Shown here one piece after another: positions 50,426 through 62,385 of a stretch of DNA of 64,000 nt. The stretch covers positions 16,686,001 through 16,750,000 of the forward strand of contig NC_083382.1 of assembly GCF_031755915.1 (NCBI RefSeq). Reading direction: 5' to 3'. The translations under genes were made by a program, and so were the position numbers. The stretch is from Ziziphus jujuba. Taxonomy: Eukaryota; Streptophyta; Magnoliopsida; Rosales; Rhamnaceae. The notes under the pieces are model-generated. The model was not told the DNA's origin, did not search any database, and saw only the letters and a list, made by a program, of their open reading frames with translations. The stretch's first letter is position 1, and the number at the start of each line of letters is the position of its first letter.

Positions 50426-52379
50426 AATACCTAACGCACATTGAATATTCTACATCAATAATTTAGAGTTAAATTCAACCCAAGGGTCTCTCCTTTTCCA
50501 CAACATGAGCCAATGATTATGTTCATAGACTACTGAGAATAGTACAAGGCACGACATCAAATGTCATCCAATATTCTGCTCTTGAGATATAATATAAAAG
50601 TAGAAGCAAATAGTGAATGATCCCACTAAAAGTCCAACACAAGCAGTGGTAAGACTCAAACAAGTTATGCTTATTAAAGAGGAATGAAGTACTAGAACTC
50701 AATGTTTGGGTCATCAAATTGGCTAAGCCAACATACTTCTCAACACATTCAAGACAAACACAACTAATCAAGTCCTTAAACAAACTTGTTATCCATCTTC
50801 TAGGAGGTACAAATGATGTCATTCTAGGTTAGGATTTCACTTGAACTTGTATTTCTTTATTTTGCCATGTGGTTCAACTTATTAAGGTTGGGGTGCGTTT
50901 CATTGTTCCTCAAGGAAATCACATGATCAAAGCTATAAATACATTATTATGCCCCTTAAGTAAGGTAGATCCAACTAGCAAACTCTACAATTTTTCAGCA
51001 TTCAAATAAACTTTCTAACTTAAATTTGAAATTTCTTTGGTCAGCACCACACTAGTACCCATAGATTCTTCACCCTCTTCATTACTTTGCAGTTTAATCC
51101 ATGGTTCAACTCATTTACATAGTAGCCACATAGTAAATAGATTTTGTACATCAATAGTTTAATTTGTCGAATAAGGGTACTTTCACTATGCAGGAATTTG
51201 TACCATCAAAATAGAACCCAAATTTAGGTTCAATTATTTAAAAAGTGAGTTTATTCTCCAACAACATGACAATATAAATCATAGATGACAATAAAATTAA
51301 CCAACCTACTGGAATGATTATATATTGGCTCTTTATATGGGACTTGCAAAAATATAAATAGGGCATCAAACACTAGTGCCTACAAACAAAGATATCTGCA
51401 TAATCAACTTAAATATCCTTAAGTAGTTAAATTATCTTTGTGGCTTAGTGCTTCTAGAGGCTAGTCACCCAAGCTTTAATGAAAGCCTAGGCAGGTAGAA
51501 AAGGACAATCAAAGAGGAACATAGCCCTTTAGAAGTGATAAGTAGCATGAAAGAGTGAATCTTAAGCTTATGAGAAATCATAATCGAAAGGAACTGTAGG
51601 CCTTGAAGTCTAGAGCCATCATGAACCAAGTCATTGTGGGCACTTAGCCTAGAGATCATCACAAAAGACCAAAGACTAGTAGGAAAAGATAAGTGCTTTC
51701 AATAGATGGCAAGGCATGAAAGCATGTACTTAGTAGACATCAAGCGGAGTCATTTTAGGAAAAAGAACCAATGAAAAGAGAAGATCTAAGAGAGCTAATA
51801 ACTCAGAGACGAAAAAGCTCCAAAAGCATAGTCACATGTTCAATAATGAATGGATTGCTAGTCTAATGAAGTCCCCCTTTAAGGGTTGGATTTCCAAAAC
51901 AACACCACCTTCAAGGTTTGCTATCTCAACATTTGAACTCTATAGTAGGATGTCCAATCAACTAAATTATGTATCCACTACAATCAAATGATGTTTCCAA
52001 GTGGGATATAATAAAAAAAAAAAACATTAGCCAATGATGTGTAAATATCTGAAAGAACTAGTACTCAACTAATTCAACAGTCTAGACTTCTTACATAATA
52101 CAAGAAGCTACTTATAGGATAACCCTTATTTGCACAAGAAATGTTATAATCAAATTGATAGATCATGTATTTCAAAGGATAGATGATGTATTTCAAAGGA
52201 TGAAGTGCTAAATATTCTCCAACTGTCATTCTATACAATGTGGTCATCACTTTGGAGCTTCAAGAATCGCTTCTAAAATTCTACAACTAGGATTTTATTA
52301 GTCAACACTCCTTAAAGACACTTATGCTTAGGTCAAAACTTATGAAAGAGTGGGTAATAATATATCTCAACATGAATTT
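50426..52379. other. Intergenic, no gene supported
   Basis: Less AT-biased than its surroundings but full of stops in all frames. It may be the older 5' part of the Athila-like element whose integrase follows. I could not read a domain in it. Confidence 0.3.
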
Positions 52380-53270
52380 CCAATGAACAATATCTTGGAA
52401 CTTGAAATTTTTTTATGTTTGAAGGGATTGTTTTATGGGAACATTACCATATTCTTTTGGGAATTAATATGTGTTGCTCATAGTGGATTCTGTTTACGCT
52501 TAGTTAATTGCAACTCTAACTAATGATGTAAAGGTAGTTTTAAAATTCCTTCAAAATAACATCTTTTCTAGATTTGGGACTTCTATATCTATTATTAGAA
52601 ACAAGGGTTCAGATTTTTGTAATATATTGTTCAATTCCTTTTTGAGCAAGTATAAAGTGAGACACGAAGTGCCATTAGCCTTTCATCCTTAAGCTAATGG
52701 GCATGCCAATGTTTTTAATATAGAGATTAGGCAAATTCGTTAGAAGATGGTGAACATCAACATAAAAGATTGATCAATCAAGCTTGATGACACTTTATGG
52801 TTATAAAGGATGGCTTTCAAAACAAACATTGGAATGAGTTCTTATTGCCTTGTTTTTGAGAAACTTTGTCATCTACCGTTGAGCTTGAGCATAGAGCTTT
52901 TAAGGCTATAAAGAGAATCAGTTTCATCTTACAGCTTCATGCGAAAAAGGAATGTTAGAGCTCAATGAACTGGAGGAATTATGGGATGAAGCCTATGAAA
53001 GTTCTTGAATTTTCAAAGATCTTACCAAGAAATGGCATGATAATAATATCTTGAAGCATGAGTTTCATCCAGGCTAACAAGCACTTCTTCACAACTCTCT
53101 TTTGAAGTTATTTTCAGGAAAATTGAAGTCAAAGTGGTCAAGGTCTTTTAAAATTACTTAAGTGTTTCCTTAAGGTGTAATTGAACTTCAAGCTAAGGAA
53201 GGAAATTTGTTTCGTATGAACAAACAGAGGGTAAAACATTACATTAGAGGAGAATGTTGATAAATTCAAA
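52380..53270 (+). pseudogene. Athila-like Ty3/gypsy integrase remnant
   Basis: Ordered matches to the integrase core: F-M-G-T-L-P-Y-S-F-G-N (family F-M-G-P-F), then T-L-T-N-D-V-K-V-V-L-K-F-L, then I-F-S-R-F-G-T, then G-S-D-F-C-N, then L-A-F-H-P with a stop before A-N-G-H-A, then L-D-D-T-L-W, then F-K-T-N-I-G-M-S-S-Y-C-L-V-F-E-K-L-C-H-L-P. The C-terminal Q-L-N-E-L-E-E-L-type segment is readable in another frame near 52960. Many stops and frameshifts. The lineage call rests on the G-K-A-C-H-L-P-V-E-type block. Confidence 0.75.
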
Positions 53271-54309
53271 AGGTAAAAAAGATAATTATTAATCTTGATG
53301 TGTCTAATGAAGAACATTATGAGATGGTTGAAGATTCATGCTCAAAAGATTGAGTTTGAGTGAATAAATGGACAAGAAGAGTGAAAGCAAAAGCAAGCAT
53401 GATCAGTGAGTAATGTAGCCTACATAAGCTTAATTATTTGTTTGATTTCTCAAGCTTTTAGTTGTTTTTTATATGCGTTGTACTCTTTTTACAAGAAAAA
53501 AGTTCGAATAATTATTTTGATGAATGTTTTCTAAAATTTAAAGTTTAGGAGCATAATGGAGTAGTTTTAGTTAAGTAAGAGACATGAAGATATAACCCTT
53601 GGAGTTAAGCTAAGGCATGTCCAGTTTATTCCATGAAGTATACATGCCATCTTAAAGCTTCCAAGAGTTGGGGTATAGTAACTAGTTATGTCCAATTCCT
53701 CCTATGAAGTGCAAATACCAAGTTCATTCAAGGAAGAAGAGAGTCATGGCATGCTCACTTGGTATTTGTAAAGCCCATGCCAGTGCTTGGCCAAGGAAAG
53801 AAGGAAATGGTGTACCCATTTAACCTTTGAAGTGCACAAACCATATACCTTGCTCTTTCTCACACGTGGAACCCTTTATGAAGCTCATTGTTATTAAGTG
53901 TGGATTCTTATATCTAAACGCTAAGTCATTAATGAGGCATGTGGTGGAAAGTAAACTTTAAAAGGTAAAGATTAAAGGAAGCATTTAAGATTTGGCTAAA
54001 TATCTATCTAAAAAGAATCATACAATCCATCATTATAGACACAACAATTTAAAGAGAAAAGGCATTTCTAGTAGAGAAGCTCTAGGGTTTGGAGTTCTTG
54101 AAAAGCCTAAAACTTTGGGTTTTGTTTGGAAGAGCCATCACCTGTTGTAAATCTTTTCATTTCTACTTTCTTCTTTAAATTCCTTGGATGTTTGTAATAT
54201 AGTTCTTGAATATTTATGAAGACAATGTTTGCATGTGGGATTCTATTTGGATTTTGCTTTTGTCGCTTTTGTTTTTATGATAGATTGAATCTTTGATCTT
54301 TGGCCTTGA
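53271..54309. other. Intergenic, no gene supported
   Basis: Probably the 3' flank or LTR of the Athila-like element. No LTR border could be placed. Confidence 0.3.
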
Positions 54310-57300
54310 TGTAACACCCTGACCTGAGAAAATGCCTCGAATTTTTTACCAAGGTTGACAAGAATTGATCGAGTGGGTCTCACAGTTGACTTTTTACTAT
54401 AGGTAGAATTTCATGTTAACCGAAGTACCATGTAAAGTACTTGTTGACACGAGTTCTTACACTGGTAGTATGCCAAAATTATAGCTAAGAATAGGAAGTT
54501 ATGGTCAAAATAGTATGCGATCCGGACTGATCAACGAGTCTGGAGTTGACTTTTTATTTACATAGATTTTGGTGTCGATCCATGTGTTATATGGAAGTGC
54601 TTGTCGATATGAGTTTGTAGACTGGTGGCACTCTTAATTTGGACCTGCAGTTGAAAAGTTACGGATCTGTAAAGTTGTGTCCGTGTTTTCTTAGACTAAT
54701 TTTTACTGGGTATAAAACAATTGAGGGAATCCTTAAGTTGCACCATGTGTCACTACTTGGAAGGTGCCATGTGTCATGATGGAAAAGGGCCACATGTCGT
54801 AATAGAAAAGTGCCACATGTCACTATAAATTCATAATAAAAACATTAATAAATATATACATTTTTTATTTTATTTTCTCTCTCCCTCTCCCTCTTTTTTC
54901 TTTTTCTTTTCTTTTTTTCCCTCTCCTCTCTCCCTCACGTGCCACTCTCTTCCCTCTCCCAAACTAATTTCTCTCACTTCTCCCTCCCTCTCTCTCTCTC
55001 TCTCTCTCTCTTCCTTTTATCTCTCTTTACTCTCCCTTTTTCTCTCTTTCTTTAGGTGTAGGGCAAAGGAGCACACCCTGCTCATTGGAAGCCACATGCG
55101 CCAGTCGACATGGTGGCCCATGGCTGGTGACCCCGGCCCTCAAGTCTCTGGCCATTTGGCCGACGGGCGTGCCTAGATTGGCCCCTTACATTGGTAGCCG
55201 ATGTTCCTCCGATTGGCCGGCTTTCCGCCAGCTTTGGGCCTTGTGATCAGTCCCTCTCCCCTATTTTGGACCCTTAATCTCAAAAACGGCCTATGTTCAT
55301 CCAAAGTCAAAACGGTTTGTGAGATACATAGAGGGGGAATTTGGCCAAAACTTTCCCACCATTTTCCAACCACCATTAGTAAAATTGAGGCCAATGGAGG
55401 TTAGTAACATGTTCCATTGATACCTTGTTTTATGAATTGTGGTGGAGCTTTTAAAAAGACGCCATTTTTAAATAAAATATTAAATTAAATGTGAAAAATT
55501 GGAAAAAAATTGAATTAGATTGAATATATATATACATGTTTATGTACACATATGTATGTGTATGCTTGTAAATATATACGTTTTGTATGTATATATATGT
55601 GTGTGTGTATAAATATAAGTGTACACTGTTGATATGTGTTAGGTTGATGCACATATATATATATATATATTTTTTTTTCTGAATATATGAGTATGTGTAT
55701 ACATTTATTTAATTGTTGAAAGAATGTGTATATGTATATGAAAAAGTGTGTGAATATATAAATATATATATGCATATTGAATATGTTTATATATGCATAT
55801 ACATACATACTTATGTATATATATATATGTATGAGTGATCCTGCTTCAAATTTTTTTTGGGTTGTTAAATTATGTATGTTTTGTGTTAAATATTTGAAAA
55901 ATATGTTTTACGTATTCGATATTTAATAAAATTTCTATTTGAATTTGTGATGCCAAAATTATGTTGAATTAAATATGTATGATACAAAATTTATATCTTT
56001 GAAATTAAGGAAACTATAGTTTTAAATAGTTGTTAAATTATTGTTAGTTCTATTGTTGAGGTTACGACGCACAATAAAATATATTCTTATGTATTTAATT
56101 ATATATAAAATTTTATGTGGTCTGAATGATATTTTTTGTATAAATTAATTTTGAAGGTTTGAGAAAGTATTTATGTCAAATTATGGTGATAAAATATATA
56201 TATATATATATATATATGCATTTAATTAATTATTTATTCATGAATTTGGTTTTATGGTGGTAAAAATTGAAATATCTAAATTGATGGATTTATGATGATG
56301 GTTTAAAAAGAAATATGCAATCTTTTAGGTTTAAAAAGGATGTATTGAGCCCGATGATATTTATTTGATTATGATTTTAATGGTTTTAGATGCACATACA
56401 GTATTAGCATCTTGTAATGCATTGTTGTTAAGCACACAAGTTTGTATGGTTGTCCAGTGGTGTGCCACGAATCTTAGGGTTGGCAAGTATTATATAGTGA
56501 TCATAAGCCGTCCCCTTCCATGGACAAGGATGATTGTATATTATATTATGGTTATTCTGTGGGTGTCATGGACATATGGGTCAGCAAGTATATATTTGCA
56601 CAGTGAGCATTAGTCGCCCTTTCTTTGGTCCCAGGATGGTTGTTTATTATGGTTATGGATAAGCGCGTAAGTTATATTCATAGTCGTCCTTATGAGCTAC
56701 ATTGAGAAGGATAGCCATAGCTGTCTCCCTCCCTGGCTGCAACATGGCTGTCATTACGGAGTAGTATGTGCATATATATATATATATATATATGGTCATC
56801 CTATAGGAGCTATGGGTCCGAGGTATGTCAAGTATATTTGTACAGTGAGTCTCAGCCATCCTTTTAGTCGAAAGATAATTGCTTTAGCCATGGCAAGTTA
56901 TAAGCAATCGACGCCGCAGGACGCCAAAGTGACCGACTGCAACTTTCTCTTTTTAGCCTCCCTATTAGGTAGTGCTTAGAATGTTGGATACTGTCTGGCA
57001 CCACTGGTTTATCATATGATGCTTTAAGTATCTTTTTCATATATGTACGAGCATAGATTTATATAGATATACTATGTTATGTTTGTTTGTACCACACCAT
57101 AAAGGGGTGATGATCATATTCGATCCATGAATACCTTAGCCTTGTAATTATATTGCCTATGAATCCAAAGGGTTGGACAGCCATTATAGGCAACCATCTC
57201 AGACTGTATTGGTAATAAGATATTGACGATAGTTGATATCATTGGATCGCTTAGCATGTTATATGGCACCATACACCTCTAGTACGAGTGCGCATATTTC

Positions 57301-57560
57301 GTAGTACATTTATAAATTTTAAATTTTTTTTTCTTATATTACCTTATCTATTTAGACTTGATTTTTTAATATTTCTTTTATTTGCCTTTATTGTTATTGT
57401 TGTTATTAATATAATTTTTATTGTTATTATTATTTAGTTATTTATCTATTATTGTTATCATTATCATTAATATCATTGCTATTATTATTATTATTATTGT
57501 AATTGTTATTATTATTTATTATGGTTATTTTTATTGTTATTTCCATTATTTATTATATCC
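54310..57560 (+). mobile_element. Family A-related LTR, 3' end truncated
   Basis: Starts TGTAACACCCTG after 'cttga'. It shares the family order: TTGAC-rich start, a region repeating 'ccacatgtc' (54740-54830), a long pyrimidine tract (54870-55060), a GC-rich block (55065-55350), a TA/TG-rich stretch (55520-55830), and the 'ggcaagtat' subrepeats (56434-56890). The expected CCTGACA end is absent. The sequence runs into an RNase H scrap instead. Confidence 0.65.
56434..56890. repeat. Expanded subrepeats, about 105 bp each, in the truncated LTR
   Basis: Units beginning near 56434 and 56546, and more decayed ones at 56646 and 56791, repeat 'atggtt(g/a)t', 'cagcaagtat', 'cagtgagcat' and 'gtcg/tccc' in the same order. 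The related LTRs at 36780 and 40420 carry one unit. Confidence 0.65.
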
Positions 57561-57650
57561 GCAGGATGCTCGTCGGGGCATCACATAACTATTCACCGAT
57601 TGAGAAAACCTGCCTGGCCTTGATCTTCGCCGTCATAGGGGTAGGGGAGC
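57561..57650 (+). pseudogene. RNase H scrap of a Ty3/gypsy element
   Basis: Reads G-A-S-H-N-Y-S-P-I-E-K-T-C-L-A-L-I-F-A-V, the conserved motif of gypsy RNase H (normally A-E-x-N-Y-S-P-I-E-K-x-C-L-A-L-V-F-A). It is about 30 codons, between the truncated LTR and the plastid block. Confidence 0.75.
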
Positions 57651-57788
57651 GGCTTTCTTGTGGTAGTAATTGCGAACATCTCTCCTTTTCTCTTAGCGTG
57701 CACAGTTTGCTTGCATGCCGCTTTAGGAACATCTCTCTTTCTTAGTTTCACGCTGGCCTAATGAAAGTAAGTCTTTTAGTAAGCGTTT

Positions 57789-58502
57789 ACGCCCCGAATA
57801 ATCAACACGTTTGCTAAGCAGTGTCTCACGAAATCTTCCTTCTTTGCCTTCAATTACATCTGAAAACGACTTGTAAGCCTTATTATGACCGTCCCTCATT
57901 GGTTGTCCGCGGATTCCATTATCAAGAAGTGTATCCACGGCTTCTTGTACCAATTTCTCCTGACACATTACTAATTCCCCTGGCGTAGATCTACTTGTGG
58001 TTAATAGATCGATAAGAGTATTGTTCCGATAGATAACTCTTCTATAGAGTTCATTAATATCCGAGCTCATTAGTTTACCCCCATCTATCTGAATAATAGG
58101 TCTCAACTCGGGAGGAAGAACTGGTAATAGACATAAAACCATCCACTCGGGTTCTATATTTGTTCGAATAAAATTCTTAGCTAATTCCATGCGTCTAACC
58201 AAAAAATCCCTTCTTCTTCCAACTTTTTGATCTTCCCATTCATTACCTGTGGGGCTTTCTTCCCCTAATTCTTTCCATTCTACCAACGAATAATCTATAA
58301 TAATTCGCAAATCCAGATCAGCTAATTGTTCTCGGATAGCACTTGCTCCAGTAGAAATTTCTCGATTTTGAAATGTCTCGAAGCCTTGGGTAGTAAAAAA
58401 AAGTGGGATGCTGTATTTCCAGGATTGGATCTCATATTCGAATGAACCTCGTAATCATAAGAAAGTGGGTTTTTTAGTTATGGGCCTAGCAAAAGAAAAA
58501 TT
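57789..58502 (-). pseudogene. rpoC1: Plastid rpoC1, 5' part of exon 2
   Basis: Encodes the N-terminal half of the beta' subunit of plastid-encoded RNA polymerase. Readable in order from 58500: [37 protein letters not shown], and V-D-Y-S-G-R at the left edge. After that Arg codon (57789) homology stops and an unrelated frame runs on to 57723. One nonsense change is seen, TGA at 58455-58457 where the family has Arg (CGA), a C-to-T on the coding strand. Otherwise open for 238 codons. Confidence 0.93.
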
Positions 58503-59284
58503 TGGATAGGATCCTATCGGATCTCCCCCCCTCAAAATCGGACGTGAAAGTTTCCTCTCATCCGGCTCAAGTAGTTACACCAAAAAAGATAAAGAAAAGA
58601 AAGGGGTTTCGTTTCCACTTTCAAATTCTATAAAAACCCCCAAAAATCTACTCCTTACTCAAGTTCCAAAAGAAGGTCAAGCAACATTTCATTGATTCAT
58701 TTTATTTATTTGTTTTAGTATATTTTATGAATTGAATTCTTTATTTAATTATGGCATAATAAAATAAATGAAATGTGAAATTCTTGAGTAGTCTACTTCC
58801 CTTCGAATGATGAATCCCCTTAATTTTAATTAAAGTAAAGGAGGGCCTTAGAATTCATAAGGTATTTACTTGTCTATGTATCGTTCCGTTCAATCTTTTA
58901 GGTCCCTACTTCGCCTCGACGGTTATTTCATGATATCCTTAAAGCCTATATGCGATGGATAGACTCCTGCAACCATGACATATTTTCTTATTTTGCTTAT
59001 TTCGACAGAATTTCTTTCGTTTAGAAAGAAAGGAAATGGTTAATGCCACAAAAGAAGTCTTTTTTTTCACGAGGTACAAATTTCTATTTATTTGTTACTG
59101 AATCGACCATAGACCAATTCCCTTTTTACTTGGGAGTATTGAACACACCCATAATTCTGAGCTTCATGTTACTCCTACCAAGAGACATGTCAGATCCAGA
59201 CGCCCCTCCCTATCTCTCTCGACCCATTCACCGGAGTATGTTGGGCTGGAATGCCTCCATTCCCATCCCATCCTTTATGATCTC
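58503..59284 (-). other. rpoC1: rpoC1 group II intron (3' part certain, rest likely)
   Basis: Next to exon 2, the minus strand of 58535-58568 forms the group II domain V hairpin ('gagccggatgagagg', then 'ctttcacgtccg'). The remaining 700 bases are the right length for the rpoC1 intron but I cannot confirm them by motif. The part from about 59040 may be a different fragment. The open run at 59043-59327 on the plus strand is not a known gene. Confidence 0.6.
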
Positions 59285-59341
59285 TGGGCCTTCCCGCTAT
59301 ATTCATATCATAACATATGAACAGTAAGAACTAGCATTCTT

Positions 59342-60267
59342 ACTAAAGTGGCTCCTAAAAGTAATGTTATTATCCCAATAAAAGCTATTAGATTCATTAT
59401 GAAAGGTATAACTATGAAAAGCGGAAGAAGCCGAGCTACAAGAAAAATTCCGGCTGCTACCATAGTAGCAGCGTGTATAAGAGCGGAAATAGGGGTAGGT
59501 CCTTCCATAGCATCGGGTAACCATACATGAAGGGGGAATTGGGCAGATTTAGCAACTGCACCGGCAAATAATAGACAGGCACACAAAGTAACAAATAAAA
59601 AATCAACTTCATTGTTATCAACCACGTTATTGAATATTTCAAACAAATCCCTAAATTCTAAACTACCCGTTATCCAATAAAAACCTAAAATTCCTAATAA
59701 TAACCCAAAATCCCCTACACGATTAGTTACAAACGCCTTTTGACAAGCAGTTGCTGCAATAGGTCGGGTGAACCAAAAACCTATTAATAGATAAGAACAC
59801 ATTCCAACTAATTCCCAAAAAAAATAAATTTGTATCAAATTTGAACTAGTAACTAATCCTAACATTGAAGTATTAGAAAAACTCATATAAGCAAAAAATC
59901 TCAAATATCCCTGATCATGAGACATATAATTATCACTATAAATAAGAACCATAATTCCAACAGTAGTGATTAATATTAACATAAGAGAAGTAAGTGGATC
60001 AATTAAGTAGCCAAATTCTAAAGAAAAATAATTATTGATGGTCCAAGACCATACAGATAGATAAATAGAACTGTTATTTATTTGTTGAATAAATATATGG
60101 GCGGAAAAAATCATAACTATACTTAACAGTAAAACACTAGGAAAAACCCACATACGGCGAAGATTTTTTATTGCCGTTGGAAAAAGTAGAAGTCCTACTC
60201 CTATTAACATAGGAGTTGGAAGGGGAATGAAAGGTATGATCCATGAATATTGATATGTATATTCCAT
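59342..60267 (-). pseudogene. ndhF: Plastid ndhF, 5' 308 codons
   Basis: ndhF encodes the NdhF membrane subunit of the thylakoid NDH complex (about 740 residues). The start at 60267 opens [13 protein letters not shown]. The proton-channel signature blocks follow ([42 protein letters not shown]). The frame is open and plastid-like up to L-L-G-A-T-L, then breaks into unrelated sequence at about 59342. It is adjacent, in native order, to the ndhF-rpl32 spacer and rpl32. Confidence 0.95.
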
Positions 60268-61544
60268 AAAAAAGAATCTTTTTATCTTAATTAATTGTTT
60301 CTGATTCACCGGCTTTTATTTCTTTTGAAAAGGGTCAGTTAATAAAAAAAGTTAAGATATACAAAACTGAAATAGAATTTTATAGCTTTAATTATTCTGA
60401 ATCTTTCTCAACTACCTCAAATATTTCAAATCAAGAGGTTAGAGTTGGTCAAACGATATGACCAAGTTACTAGTGAAAAAGAAATATGTTTTTTTATTAA
60501 ATTATTAAGTCAAATTTTATGAAGATACAAAAAATGAAAATTTACATTTTTATTACTATTACGTATTACAATAATTTATTTATATATATAGAGCAAGGAT
60601 AAAAAATTTCACCAAAAACAGTTTTTTATTGTGATATGAAGCATAAATATATGAAGCATAAATAACCCTAATTTAACTCATAATAATTTAACTCATTAAA
60701 TAAAAGTTATTTATTTTAGTTTTAGTTGGATTATTCAGAATCAGTAACGAATTTGAACCGATTGATTGTCTTCTATTCCAATAAAAGACATTTGTCGGAA
60801 AGGTTATGATAAAGAAACTATGACTACAACACGTGACTTTATATAAAATTTAAAGAAGGAATTCCTAAAATAGCTATTATAAAACCATCTATCCTGTATC
60901 GTTTCGCAGATTAACTACTAGTCTCATTCCACTTTTTAAAATTAAATTAGATTTACTCATTTATCGAGCTTGACCAATTAAATAAAATGAATAATTAATA
61001 GAAACAAATTACTAAAGTTTTTTTTTTAATAAAGAATAAAGATAGGGGTTGGGTTATTAAACATTTCGATGTATTTTATTCCATGTATAAAATTTCAGAT
61101 GACGAAAAAAAAAAACTAGACAGAGATAGAAAGGCAAAGGTTTTTTCTTTGTATTTGTTTTTTTTTTCTCATATCAACTCCAATCAATTCTAGTTCTATT
61201 GCATAGTAGATTCTATAGATATAGAAGATATCAATTTGAAGGAAGATATAAGACTACCAATAAAATAAATACAAATCTTTCTTCCAGATGTTGTATCAAA
61301 TTGTATGGAATAGAAAAAAAAAACAAATAAAAAAAATTTATTTTATTTTTAAAAACCACCATATTGTTTATGTTGCTAGTAATATTTTATGCGATTTTTC
61401 TAGATCCATATTTTTATAAAGGAAGTACAATCTAGAAAATAAATAGATCGATAATTATAATTAATAGTAAAGAACAATTGGTTTTGAACAATAGATGTCT
61501 TTGACATCCAACCCTGGTAATGAATAACCTATTAGAATTTTTTA
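60268..61544. other. Plastid ndhF-rpl32 intergenic spacer
   Basis: Very AT-rich, no coding sequence, bounded by the ndhF start and the rpl32 start in the divergent arrangement normal for the plastid small single-copy region. Assigned by position rather than by sequence identity. Confidence 0.75.
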
Positions 61545-61703
61545 ATGGCAGTTCCAAAAAAGCGCACCTCTATATCAAAAAAACGCATTCGGAAAAATAT
61601 TTGGAAAAGGAAGGGATATTCGGCAGCATTGAAAGCTTTTTCGTTAGCGAAATCTCTTTCTACGAGGAATTCAAAAAGTTTTTTTTGTGCAACAAATAAA
61701 TAA
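61545..61703 (+). CDS. rpl32: Intact plastid-type rpl32 copy in nuclear DNA
   Basis: 52 codons plus TAA, starting M-A-V-P-K-K-R-T-S and ending F-F-C-A-T-N-K, the normal length and content of the basic plastid ribosomal protein L32. No disabling change. The gene here has only its plastid promoter and no visible nuclear promoter or transit-peptide exon, so expression is doubtful. Calling it non-functional would be inference from location. Confidence 0.92.
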   Translation: MAVPKKRTSISKKRIRKNIWKRKGYSAALKAFSLAKSLSTRNSKSFFCATNK

Positions 61704-61842
61704 TCCAAGATTGGGAAAAATCTGAATTGATTTGACTCGAAAAGTAATCTAGTTTCAGTTTTTTTTTTTGAAGTTGTTTAAATTTTTTTTTTAGTTTGAT
61801 TTTTATTTTATATTTTATAAGTTATAAAAAAAATTGATAATT
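61704..61842. other. Spacer after rpl32
   Basis: T- and A-rich, likely part of the plastid rpl32-trnL spacer, ending at the ndhJ fragment. Confidence 0.5.
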
Positions 61843-61990
61843 ATAAGAGATTCCCAACATATCATAAGAGATTCCAAACCCAGAAAACAGACGGAATTCT
61901 AGGATTCCTCCTTGGGGCAAATACTTTTATGCATACTTCTTCCGGTTGATCTATACCATACTCTATTCGCGTAAGATGATACACACTGGC
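61843..61990 (-). pseudogene. ndhJ: Plastid ndhJ fragment
   Basis: Minus strand reads [25 protein letters not shown], and F-W-V-W-K-S. After a short deletion with a frame change it gives S-Y-D-M-L-G-I-S-Y. ndhJ is a hydrophilic subunit of the NDH complex. About 48 of some 158 codons are present. Confidence 0.9.
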
Positions 61991-61995
61991 TAACA

Positions 61996-62108
61996 GTCGA
62001 AACATAATCAACTTGAATTCGGGACAGCTATTCGAAATCTTAGTGAAAGACTGGATTTGTTATCTCATGTTTGCTTTTCGTGAAAAAATACCAATTGAAG
62101 CGGAGGGT
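61996..62108 (+). pseudogene. ycf2: Plastid ycf2 fragment 1
   Basis: Reads [20 protein letters not shown], then [10 protein letters not shown], an internal segment of Ycf2, the large protein tied to the plastid import motor. Homology ends after E-G at 62108. Confidence 0.88.
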
Positions 62109-62208
62109 CCGGGACTTCCTTGAGTGGTCTTTTCTCAGGAACTGGATGAAGGATTGGCTTCGGTACGTCCATTGGTATTGGAGTGTCACGAATTCACCGG
62201 ATGTTTCC
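62109..62208. other. Unidentified filler between plastid fragments
   Basis: About 100 bp with moderate GC. I recognise no plastid gene in it. Confidence 0.3.
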
Positions 62209-62311
62209 TTAGCCGTTTAATGGCAGTTCCATCTATCACTTTATTGTGAAAGGCCAGATTAGCCCGTTCTGCCATAAGTACCTCCATATTCCGCTGAGTG
62301 GGGTTCGCCAT
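62209..62311 (-). pseudogene. rpoC2: Plastid rpoC2, first codons
   Basis: From the usual start (ATG at 62287) reads [16 protein letters not shown], then I-D-G-T-A-I-K-R-L, the N-terminus of the beta'' subunit of plastid RNA polymerase. The frame is also open back to an upstream ATG at 62311. Homology stops after R-L. Confidence 0.88.
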
Positions 62312-62385
62312 ATTGAATATTTGACGATACATTCCGTACCTTGCTAAAAAACCGATCCTTGTTTACCAACCACACATTGTCTAGG
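62312..62385 (-). pseudogene. ycf2: Plastid ycf2 fragment 2 (opposite orientation)
   Basis: Minus strand reads [19 protein letters not shown] and S-N-I-Q-Y, which in native ycf2 lies several dozen codons downstream of fragment 1. It joins the rpoC2 piece at 'atatgg' with no filler. Confidence 0.88.

Noticed and set aside
55451..55808. Open frames of 67 and 97 codons rich in Ile, Tyr and His
   Set aside because: They are translations of a TA/TG/CA alternating stretch, with no protein signal.
59043..59327. 94-codon open frame beside the rpoC1 intron
   Set aside because: No known plastid gene matches. It spans a fragment joint and is probably intron or filler sequence.
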